Assembly: GCA_002373855.1 (NCBI GenBank) | Contig: DFKO01000159.1 | Coordinates: 1 to 9,964, forward strand | DNA from: Lachnospiraceae bacterium UBA3643 | GTDB lineage: Bacteria > Bacillota > Clostridia > Lachnospirales > Lachnospiraceae | Reading direction: 5' to 3' | Length of the DNA: 9,964 nucleotides | In this document: positions 1 to 6,423 of the stretch, piece by piece | How the letters are laid out: each line of letters opens with the position of its first letter | How positions within the stretch are numbered: the first letter of the stretch is position 1 | Notes under the pieces: generated by a model | The model's database searches: none | What the model was told of the DNA's origin: nothing | What the model saw: only the letters and a program-made list of their open reading frames with translations | Program-made: the position numbers and the translations under genes

Positions 1-1113
1 GTCATGAGCAACTTTACAAAGATGTCAGGATATATCGCATCCTGCAAGGCCATGGGTATCCAGGTCCTGGCCCCTGATATCAATGAGAGCGATGTGGGAT
101 TTTCCGTATCGGGAGGCAATATCAGATACGCCCTGACTGCCATAAAGGGAGTGGGTATCAACATCATCGATTACATCATTGCAGAGAGGGAGGAGCACGG
201 ACCGTACAGGGATCTCCAGGATCTTGCAGAGCGTACCATGGACGGCGGTGTCAACAAAAAGGCTGTGGAGTCGTTTATAAAAGCCGGCGCCCTCGACTGC
301 TTCGGATATACGAGGAAAGAGATGATGGGCGTCTATCTTGATGTGATGGATGCCACCCATGCGAGACAGAAAAACAATATGGCAGGCCAGATGTCCCTCT
401 TTGATTTTATCGACGATGAGGACAAGGAGGTATTAAAACTCGACATCCCCGAAAACCTCGGAGAGTTTGACAGGGAGATCATCCTCTATTTTGAAAAGGA
501 TGTCCTGGGCAGTTATGTCAGCGGTCATCCCCTTGAAAAATATGAAAAGCTCTGGGACAAGAGACTTAATGCCAAGTCGACTGACTTTTATATAGACGAG
601 GAGACAGGCCAGTGCGCTGCGGAAGATAACGCCACAGTCACCATCGGCGGCATGATCACAGAGATCAAGACCAAGTATACAAAGAAAAACGAAGCCATGT
701 GCTTTTTAACCATAGAGGATCTCTACGGCACAGTTGAGGTCGTGGTATTCCCAAGGGTATACAGATCGTTTACACATATCCTCACGGAAAATGCCAGGGT
801 AGCCATAACCGGCCGGGTCCAGTTTGACGGTAATAAAGACGGACAGCTCATCGCTTCTGATGTGGTACCCTTTGATGAGATACCGAGGATAGTCTGGATT
901 AGATTTGACAATGCCGATAAGCAGGCACTTTTATTACCTAGGTGCGAGGAACTCATGAACGAGTCGGACGGACGGGACTGCGTACGTCTTGTCCAGATGG
1001 ATACGAGAAAGGTCGTGAGCCTCCCTCCCGGCAAGACGGTAAATGCAGACGACCATCTCATAAAGGGACTCACTGCCATTACAGGTGAGGGTACCGTCGT
1101 CGTCAGCTATTAA
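1..1113 (+). CDS. dnaE: DNA polymerase III alpha subunit, C-terminal part (5' end outside window)
   Basis: This is the last 370 codons of the replicative polymerase alpha subunit, in frame from base 1; the polymerase active-site domains lie upstream of the window. The segment opens with the conserved stretch around YIASCKAMGIQVLAPDIN. A helix-hairpin-helix region follows (ALTAIKGVG, about segment residues 44-110), which in this family binds duplex DNA. An OB-fold lies at about residues 212-290 (ATVTIGGMITEIKTKY, then TVEVVVFPRVY). A small C-terminal domain ends in EGTVVVSY. This order is that of DnaE; PolC has a different arrangement with its OB and exonuclease domains elsewhere. The Met at base 4 is internal and not the start. 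The gene ends in TAA at 1111-1113 with no GC-rich terminator before pfkA. A dnaE-pfkA neighbourhood is common in Firmicutes. Identity is confident; whether this is the main or an accessory DnaE cannot be judged from the C-terminus. Confidence 0.95.
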   Translation, partial: VMSNFTKMSGYIASCKAMGIQVLAPDINESDVGFSVSGGNIRYALTAIKGVGINIIDYIIAEREEHGPYRDLQDLAERTMDGGVNKKAVESFIKAGALDCFGYTRKEMMGVYLDVMDATHARQKNNMAGQMSLFDFIDDEDKEVLKLDIPENLGEFDREIILYFEKDVLGSYVSGHPLEKYEKLWDKRLNAKSTDFYIDEETGQCAAEDNATVTIGGMITEIKTKYTKKNEAMCFLTIEDLYGTVEVVVFPRVYRSFTHILTENARVAITGRVQFDGNKDGQLIASDVVPFDEIPRIVWIRFDNADKQALLLPRCEELMNESDGRDCVRLVQMDTRKVVSLPPGKTVNADDHLIKGLTAITGEGTVVVSY

Positions 1114-1118
1114 ATTTA

Positions 1119-1147
1119 TTGAAATACGGGATTTTTTATCATAAAAT
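1119..1147 (+). promoter_or_regulatory. Candidate sigma-A promoter for pfkA
   Basis: A -35-like TTGAAA (1119-1124) and a -10-like TAAAAT (1142-1147) are separated by exactly 17 bases in the AT-rich dnaE-pfkA gap. Each hexamer differs from consensus by one base. Transcription would start near 1154, leaving a leader of about 65 bases before the pfkA start. In so AT-rich a gap a chance match is possible. Confidence 0.5.
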
Positions 1148-1217
1148 ATATCGGGTAAAAGATCATATCATTTATTAAAATATATTCAGTACAGATATTA
1201 ATCATGGAGGTAGCAAA

Positions 1218-2222
1218 ATGCCCGCAAAGAAAAAAGCAGCAGAAACCGGGAGTGGAGTTAAAAAGGTAAAGACGATAGGTGTGCTTACAAGCGGCGGCGA
1301 CTCGCCGGGAATGAACGCGGCTATCAGAGCCGTGGTACGCAAAGCACTCTCAAACGGACTTAAAGTCAAGGGAATAAAGAAGGGATACCAGGGACTTCTC
1401 CAGGAGGAGATCATCGATATGGAGCGTCATTCCGTATCAGAGATCATCGGCCTTGGCGGAACAATACTCGGTACTGCAAGATGCGCAGAATTCCGCACGG
1501 AAGAGGGTGTAAAGAAAGCAGCCGACATATGCAGAAAGCACGGTATAGACGGAATTGTGGTTATCGGCGGTGACGGTTCGTACAGAGGCGCCCAGAAGCT
1601 TTCGCATGAGGGCATCAATACGATAGGACTTCCGGGAACCATCGACCTTGATATCGCATGTACCGATTATACGATCGGATTTGATACAGCGATCAATACC
1701 GCGATGCAGGCGATTGATAAGGTAAGGGATACATCATCATCCCATGAGAGATGCTCGATCATTGAAGTAATGGGCCGTAATGCAGGATATATCGCACTCT
1801 GGTGCGGTGTTGCAAACGGAGCTGAGGACATCCTCCTACCCGAGAAGTATGATTATAATGAACAGACGATCATTAATCATATCATTGAGAACCGTAAGAA
1901 CGGCAAGAAGCATCATATCATTATAAATGCCGAGGGTATCGGTCATTCCACATCCATGGCAAGGCGTATCGAGGCAGCCACAGGTATGGAGACAAGAGCC
2001 ACAATCCTTGGCTACATGCAGCGAGGCGGCTCTCCCACCTGTAAGGACAGATATTACGCTTCAATAATGGGCTCGTTGGCAGCAGACCTCTTAACAGAGG
2101 GCAAGACAAACCGTGTTGTCGCATATAAGGGCGGTCAGTTTGTCGACTTCGATATCGATGAGGCTCTTGCAATGGAAAAGCAGATTCCCGAGTACGAGTA
2201 CGAGATGAGCAAGATTCTTTGA
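1218..2222 (+). CDS. pfkA: ATP-dependent 6-phosphofructokinase
   Basis: Phosphorylates fructose 6-phosphate to fructose 1,6-bisphosphate, the committed step of glycolysis, in the cytoplasm. Family signatures are in order: GVLTSGGDSPGMNAAIR (residues 21-37), GGTILGTAR (80-88), IGGDGS (116-121), PGTIDLD (139-145), VMGRNAGYIA (184-193) and MQRGGSPT (267-274). Gly120 in GGDGS and Gly140 before TID are the ATP-type residues; PPi-dependent enzymes usually carry Asp and Lys there. The catalytic Asp pair is kept (D143, D145), but the Asn normally between them (TIDND) is Leu. At 334 residues it is slightly longer than the usual 320, because of a lysine-rich extension of about 16 residues before KTIGVLTSGGD. 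The start is set by GGAGG at 1206-1210, seven bases before ATG. Base composition matches dnaE and differs from the next gene. Confidence 0.96.
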   Translation: MPAKKKAAETGSGVKKVKTIGVLTSGGDSPGMNAAIRAVVRKALSNGLKVKGIKKGYQGLLQEEIIDMERHSVSEIIGLGGTILGTARCAEFRTEEGVKKAADICRKHGIDGIVVIGGDGSYRGAQKLSHEGINTIGLPGTIDLDIACTDYTIGFDTAINTAMQAIDKVRDTSSSHERCSIIEVMGRNAGYIALWCGVANGAEDILLPEKYDYNEQTIINHIIENRKNGKKHHIIINAEGIGHSTSMARRIEAATGMETRATILGYMQRGGSPTCKDRYYASIMGSLAADLLTEGKTNRVVAYKGGQFVDFDIDEALAMEKQIPEYEYEMSKIL

Positions 2223-2251
2223 TATTTTTAAGAGAAAGAAGATAATATTAT

Positions 2252-3838
2252 ATGCTAAAGGATGATATTAAGTATTATATTGAAAAAAATAAAAAAATAT
2301 TATTTTACTCAATAGTTTTTTCTTGCATTTGCTTTGGCTTCATGCTTACGCATCATATGGTACTTATTGATGAAGAATTTCATTATAATACTCAAAGCAG
2401 ACCGGAGCTTTTTTTAGCTGCCCAGCGATTTACAAATTATTTACTTGGCAAGGTGTATGCAAATGGTCGTATTATTCCTTTTTTTACTGACTTTAGCTCT
2501 ATTGTCTTATGGAATATATCCGGTTTTATTTTTGGTTTATGTTTTTTTAAAGAAAATCACTCTCCATTGTCAAGATTTATAGCATTGTCTTATTTTTCAA
2601 CAGTACCATTCTGTGTTGGAGAGATTTTTGCTTTTTCTGAAATAATACTGTCTGTTTCGATTGCAATGCTGCTTACATCTATTGCCTTTTGGCTGACCAT
2701 ACATCCGTTCGGAGGGGTGATAGATCGTGCTGCAATTGTGTTACTCCTTACATTAGCCATAGGTAGTTATCAGGCTTTTATATGTGTATATCTTACAGCT
2801 ATAATGGCAAAGTGTTGTTTGAATCATTGGAATAAGGAAAAATTCTTCGGAATTATGATAAAAGGGACAGTACTTTGTATCATGGCAATCGGTCTTTATT
2901 TTTTGATCAATTTTTTCATATCAGCCGAAAGTGGGATGCCAGGTTATCTTTCCAATAACTATATCGGATGGTTTTCGGAAGACAATGTGCTGAAAGCGGC
3001 TTTTATGGCATTTGCAAATGTGATTCGTGTTTCTTTTGCTATTAAGATACAGGATGAGATCATATATGGCGGTTTGCCGATAATGATTTTGACAACGATA
3101 TTTTGCATTATCTCTGTAATCAGAATAATACATGCAAAGGGTTTTATTGAAAAAATTAAGTGTGTTATGCTTTCGGCATTGTTTGTAATGGCACCGTTTT
3201 CATTATATATAGCTCTCGGAACATATAAGACCCACGGGAGGGTAATGCTTGCGTTGTCCCTTTCCGGAATGATAGAGTTGCTTTGTCTTTTTGATTACAT
3301 AAAACCGGATCATGTCAGGGTAAACAATAAAAGATCAGTTCTTATTGTCATAGCATATATATTAACAATATGGATGTTGCTATCAAATGCTTCGAATATG
3401 AATATGATTTATTATTCGGCATATCAGGCTTATGAATATGATTGTACTTTGGCTGATTCGATAATAAATGATGTAAACAAGATCACTTCAGACGGTACTC
3501 CGAAGACGCTTGTTACTATCGGTTCATGTGAACCTGAAATAGAAATTGAACCCAAAAATGTTACGCTGGGAGCTTCATTTTTTTCATGGGATGGCGGTGC
3601 AATTCATCGTATAAAAGCATTTATGGAACTTCGAGGAAAATTATTTAACAGTGCAACATCAGACGATATCATAGATGCGCTTGAATATTTGGCTCATAAT
3701 GATATGCCATCGTACCCCGAAGAAGGAAGCGTGGTATTATTGGGGGATATGGTGATTGTTTATTTGGGTGAACCCTCAGATAAATGGTATCAGACTAATT
3801 TGCCGGGATACAATGTTGATCAGAATATGAAACCTTAA
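2252..3838 (+). CDS. Polytopic membrane protein, GtrII-like glucosyltransferase candidate
   Basis: A 528-residue integral membrane protein with about 10-11 hydrophobic segments, the first at about residues 16-38 and the last at about 363-380. A hydrophilic C-terminal region of about 150 residues follows, probably outside the cell. The first extracytoplasmic loop has an acidic cluster (LIDEEFHYN, D40-E42), then an aromatic/basic stretch (QRFTNYLLGK) and IIPFF before the second membrane segment. This resembles the GtrII/GT-C architecture, in which lipid-linked glucose is transferred to surface polysaccharide; the assignment rests on pattern only. It starts 29 bases after the pfkA stop with only a weak purine-rich RBS (AAGAG/AAGAAG at about 2230-2242), and no terminator separates the two. 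Codon use is far more AT-rich (TTT, TTA, ATA) than its neighbours: bases 2281-2340 have 12 G+C of 60, against 33 of 60 at 1441-1500 in pfkA. This suggests horizontal acquisition. Alternatives are another GT-C protein or an O-antigen polymerase-like protein. Confidence 0.6.
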   Translation: MLKDDIKYYIEKNKKILFYSIVFSCICFGFMLTHHMVLIDEEFHYNTQSRPELFLAAQRFTNYLLGKVYANGRIIPFFTDFSSIVLWNISGFIFGLCFFKENHSPLSRFIALSYFSTVPFCVGEIFAFSEIILSVSIAMLLTSIAFWLTIHPFGGVIDRAAIVLLLTLAIGSYQAFICVYLTAIMAKCCLNHWNKEKFFGIMIKGTVLCIMAIGLYFLINFFISAESGMPGYLSNNYIGWFSEDNVLKAAFMAFANVIRVSFAIKIQDEIIYGGLPIMILTTIFCIISVIRIIHAKGFIEKIKCVMLSALFVMAPFSLYIALGTYKTHGRVMLALSLSGMIELLCLFDYIKPDHVRVNNKRSVLIVIAYILTIWMLLSNASNMNMIYYSAYQAYEYDCTLADSIINDVNKITSDGTPKTLVTIGSCEPEIEIEPKNVTLGASFFSWDGGAIHRIKAFMELRGKLFNSATSDDIIDALEYLAHNDMPSYPEEGSVVLLGDMVIVYLGEPSDKWYQTNLPGYNVDQNMKP

Positions 3839-4329
3839 AGATGATGTAATAGTGATTGATGAGTGGGATGCCGTATTCAGGGAAAGGAAAGATGATGAGA
3901 GAGATCAGAGGATTTATCTTGATTTTCTTAGAGACTGGTTTAAAGGAAAAGACTATATCGCTTTGGCATATATGACCGGTATTCTGCCAATAAAGAAATA
4001 CGGAAAATATCAGAATGATATGACTACATTTGAGAGCAGGGATGATATATTGTCATTGCTTATCCATCTCGGATATCTTGGCTATGATAAAGCTCTGGGA
4101 GAAGTGTTCATTCCCAATAAAGAGATTTTGGAAGAATTTAAAAATTCGACAGATGATAAGATATGGGTAGAGACATTTAAATCATTCAGAATTTCTTTAA
4201 AACTTCTCAATGCGATTTGGACCGAAGTATCCTGACAAGCCGGCATTACTTATGGAATTAAAATATAATAAAGATATTTTGACTGCGGCAGAACAGGTAA
4301 GGAAGAAAAAGTGTGAAAACAGAAAATGA
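3831..4329 (+). pseudogene. Decayed AAA-ATPase / PD-(D/E)XK nuclease (DUF1703-type) gene relic
   Basis: Three separated blocks of one family are squeezed into about 500 bases. Block 1 (from 3831) reads DDVIVIDEWDAVFRE, the Walker B region, then LAYMTGILPIKKYG, the sensor region. It is joined in frame at about base 4003 to block 2 (KYQNDMTTFESRDD, IHLGYLGYD, VFIPNKEI), which in full-length members lies much further along. That frame stops at 4233-4235. Block 3 is in the +1 frame from about 4222 (KYPDKPALLMELKYNKD, then EQVRKKK). It contains the ELK motif of the C-terminal PD-(D/E)XK nuclease domain and stops at 4327-4329. The P-loop half, the middle region and the nuclease N-terminal half are missing. 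The longest open frame could begin at GTG 3852, but it has no ribosome-binding site and no complete domain. The 5' edge overlaps the last 8 bases of the GtrII-like gene. Full-length relatives are about 500-600 residues, common in gut Clostridia and Bacteroidetes; their function is poorly defined. Family recognition is from remembered motifs. Confidence 0.8.
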
Positions 4330-4376
4330 TATTGTGATCAGACTATTACAATTAATGACTAATACAGTACTGCATT

Positions 4377-5507
4377 ATGAAAGAACAAAACATAGGCAAT
4401 AAAAGAAAAGAATATTTAGAAAAAATTGCTGCGCAGGAGCGGAAGACTTCGAATATGTCAAAACATAATTCGGATGAATTCGGACACAGTGACAAAAAGA
4501 ATAGAAGATCGGACAACGTTTTTTTGCATTATGCCACTCCGGTCATCGTGACGGGGATCATTGTTGTTCTCGGATGTATTGTTTTTCTTATTATCAGATG
4601 GTCAAGGGGGACTGACCTTAATATATCCGATGTGGAGCTCAGCGAGGATTATTCAAGCGAATCCCTGGACTGGTACTCGTATTTCAATCCATATGATGTG
4701 CCGGGGTATGAGGACGACGGCAAGATGAATATCGTCATATTAGGTGACAATTCCATATATTCCTTTAATGATGAGACGGGCATACCTGCGCTTATACGGG
4801 AGGCGACCGGAGCAAATGTGACAGCCATCGCACTCCCTCGGCAGACATGGTGTCTGTCTACCGATTCATATAGTCTTGACAATCCCGAGCAGGCTTTTTC
4901 ATTTGTCTATCTGGCGCAGTTTCTGTCGCTGCATGATTACGACCTGCTCTCAAAGGCGGCACCTCTTACAGATAATGAAAGCATATATCGGTATTATGTG
5001 GCGAAATTGTATCAGACGGATTTCGGACTGACCGATATACTTATTCTCTGCCTTGGCAGGGATGATTATCTTGAGGCGAGGGCTCTGTCCCAGAGCGCGG
5101 AATCAATAGTTGCCGCCAACGGTTCCCAGAATTACAACAACCTTCAGGGAGCGATGGTTTACGGATTTCAGGCACTTCAGAGGCAGTTTCCGTATATGCA
5201 GCTCATAATATGCTCGCCGTCTTATTTTATGATACCCGATGAAAACGGCAATCTTGTGGGAGCCGATGTTACGAGCAACGGCGTCAGCACACTGGCAGAT
5301 TATATCTCCCATATGAGCGGAGTATGCAATATGATATCCGGAGTGACCTTTGTCGATAACTATTACGGCTTTGAGATAAATGAGACCACAGCCGGTAAAT
5401 ATCTTGAGCCCGATATGCTTTATCCCAATGCCGAGGGCAGAAAGCTTATCGCAGATCATATTCTGGAATTTTTATACTTTATCAGGAATAATCAGACAAC
5501 TGAGTAA
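4377..5507 (+). CDS. Membrane-anchored SGNH/GDSL-fold protein, probably catalytically degenerate
   Basis: 376 residues: a charged cytoplasmic N-terminus (1-50), one transmembrane helix (about 52-73, hydrophobic then RWSRG), a short acidic linker and an extracytoplasmic SGNH-like domain (about 115-370). The landmarks of the fold are there but altered. Block I reads ILGDNSIYSF (G123-D124-N125-S126) where active members have GDS. The block II region reads IALPRQTW without the usual glycines. Block III is LGRDDY (227-231) where GxND is normal. Block V is DMLYPNAEGR with D346 kept but Tyr349 in place of the catalytic His of DxxHPN. Active relatives de-acylate or de-acetylate glycans and lipids at the cell surface. 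This copy looks like a pseudoenzyme with a binding or structural role, unless Ser126 serves as a shifted nucleophile. No Shine-Dalgarno precedes ATG 4377; Met27 (4455) is an alternative but would shorten only the cytoplasmic tail. The 5' end is AT-rich like the relic upstream, while the domain proper has core-like codon use. Confidence 0.75.
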   Translation: MKEQNIGNKRKEYLEKIAAQERKTSNMSKHNSDEFGHSDKKNRRSDNVFLHYATPVIVTGIIVVLGCIVFLIIRWSRGTDLNISDVELSEDYSSESLDWYSYFNPYDVPGYEDDGKMNIVILGDNSIYSFNDETGIPALIREATGANVTAIALPRQTWCLSTDSYSLDNPEQAFSFVYLAQFLSLHDYDLLSKAAPLTDNESIYRYYVAKLYQTDFGLTDILILCLGRDDYLEARALSQSAESIVAANGSQNYNNLQGAMVYGFQALQRQFPYMQLIICSPSYFMIPDENGNLVGADVTSNGVSTLADYISHMSGVCNMISGVTFVDNYYGFEINETTAGKYLEPDMLYPNAEGRKLIADHILEFLYFIRNNQTTE

Positions 5508-5525
5508 TTCTGATATTATTTTTTT
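5481..5525 (+). terminator. Candidate weak intrinsic terminator or attenuator hairpin
   Basis: An outer stem pairs ATCAG-AAT (5481-5489, one bulged G) with ATTCTGAT (5507-5514). An inner TCAG (5492-5495) pairs with CTGA (5500-5503) around an ACAA loop. Seven T residues follow at 5519-5525. The stem is AT-rich and overlaps the 3' end of the SGNH-like gene. The next gene starts only three bases after the T-run, so if this terminates, it does so partially or that gene has an upstream internal promoter. Confidence 0.35.
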
Positions 5526-5528
5526 GCA

Positions 5529-6305
5529 ATGATCACATCTGTTTCCAATAATAAAATAAAATATGTATGCGAGCTTCAGACAAGTTCAAAGGCAAGACGC
5601 AGAGAGGGCTGCTTTGCGGCGGAAGGCCTTCGCATGTTTACGGAGACACCGGCCCGGCTGATCACGGAAGCCTATGTAACAGAGGGCTTTTTAAATAATG
5701 CCGGCTGTGATGCTGATATCAGGAATAAACTTGATATGATCAAATATGAGACCGTATCTGACCGGGTATTTGAGAAGATAAGCGGTACTGTCAATCCCCA
5801 GGGCATACTTACGGTAGTAAGATACCGGGCATATGAGGTAAAGGATATCATTGCGGGAGGCGGAGTCATTCTGCTTCTTGAAAATATACAGGATCCCGGC
5901 AATCTCGGAACCATGCTGCGGACTGCAGAGGCAGCCGGGACAGCAGGGATATTATTAAGCAAAGGTTCTGTGGATGTATATTCACCAAAGGTAATACGGT
6001 CCACAATGGGGGCCATATACAGGATGCCCGTAGCTTACGGCGATATATTTGCCATAATGAAGGATATGAAAAATTCCGGATACAGGATACATGCTGCGGC
6101 TCTTGGGTTTAACAGCGATTATAGGGACGCTGACTACTCGGGAAATGTCGGAATCCTTATAGGAAATGAGGGGAACGGACTTACAAAAGAGGCTATAGAG
6201 TGCGCATCCGACACGGTCACTATCCCCATGGACGGACAGGCTGAATCCTTAAATGCGGCCGTATCGGCGGCACTGCTTATGTACGAGGCAAGACGAAACC
6301 GTTAA
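5529..6305 (+). CDS. TrmH/SpoU-family RNA 2'-O-ribose methyltransferase
   Basis: Transfers a methyl group from S-adenosylmethionine to a ribose 2'-OH of rRNA or tRNA; the best guess is 23S rRNA, as for RlmB/YsgA-type proteins. The N-terminal part (residues 1-105, ITSVSNNKIKYVCEL, then FAAEGLRMF at about 29-37) is the L30e-like substrate-binding domain. The C-terminal SPOUT domain has all three motifs. Motif 1 is ENIQDPGNLGTMLRTAEAAG with N125 and R131. Motif 2 is IGNEGNGL (G212-G217). Motif 3 is IPMDGQAESLNAAVSAAL from I232, forming the trefoil-knot SAM site. The 258-residue length is typical. The N-terminus fits ATG 5529, but no Shine-Dalgarno precedes it: the upstream bases are a T-run. It follows the SGNH-like gene by 21 bases. 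The exact target nucleotide cannot be inferred, so no symbol is given. Confidence 0.92.
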   Translation: MITSVSNNKIKYVCELQTSSKARRREGCFAAEGLRMFTETPARLITEAYVTEGFLNNAGCDADIRNKLDMIKYETVSDRVFEKISGTVNPQGILTVVRYRAYEVKDIIAGGGVILLLENIQDPGNLGTMLRTAEAAGTAGILLSKGSVDVYSPKVIRSTMGAIYRMPVAYGDIFAIMKDMKNSGYRIHAAALGFNSDYRDADYSGNVGILIGNEGNGLTKEAIECASDTVTIPMDGQAESLNAAVSAALLMYEARRNR

Positions 6306-6316
6306 CTATGGTTAAC

Positions 6317-6345
6317 TTGTATATATTTACCAAAAATGATAAAAT
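6317..6345 (+). promoter_or_regulatory. Candidate extended -10 promoter for the coiled-coil/M23 unit
   Basis: A -35-like TTGTAT (6317-6322) is followed after exactly 17 bases by TAAAAT (6340-6345), with TG at 6337-6338 giving an extended -10 (TGATAAAAT). It lies in the 118-base gap after the methyltransferase, where a new unit with a strong RBS starts. Transcription would begin near 6352. Confidence 0.5.
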
Positions 6346-6373
6346 ATATGGGTATGCCTTTGGGCAGCCATAT
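6346..6373 (+). promoter_or_regulatory. Inverted repeat at the predicted transcription start
   Basis: ATATGG (6346-6351) pairs with CCATAT (6368-6373). Inside, TGCC (6355-6358) pairs with GGCA (6363-6366) around a TTTG loop, giving ten base pairs with an asymmetric internal loop of 3 and 1 bases. Because it begins directly after the -10 element, it could be an operator, a 5' leader hairpin, or a weak terminator of the preceding unit. No T-run follows, which argues against the last. Confidence 0.35.
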
Positions 6374-6423
6374 TAAATTAAGAGTATATTCATGTTTATA
6401 TATTTCAGGAGGAACTTTTTAGA

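Noticed and set aside
723..1079. Minus-strand open frame of 118 codons inside dnaE
   Set aside because: It lies opposite a confident conserved coding region, has no recognisable motif, and looks like a shadow of the plus-strand codon pattern. The same holds for the other antisense frames in the window.
1921..2172. Minus-strand open frame inside pfkA
   Set aside because: The plus-strand sequence encodes conserved PFK motifs across this stretch; the antisense product has biased, motif-free composition.
3852..4235. Intact small gene of 127 codons starting at GTG
   Set aside because: The translation is two non-adjacent pieces of a larger AAA-ATPase family fused together, with no RBS, and the family continues in another frame after the stop. 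It is annotated as part of the pseudogene.
2223..4376. Defence island or intact mobile element
   Set aside because: No transposase, integrase, terminal inverted repeats, target duplication or other defence gene is visible. The AAA-ATPase/nuclease remnant alone is broken and its family is not an established defence system.
6301..6316. GTTAAC-TATG-GTTAAC repeat at the methyltransferase stop as a terminator or operator
   Set aside because: Each GTTAAC is self-complementary, so two copies pair trivially. The stem is short and AT-rich with no T-run, and the first copy includes the stop codon.
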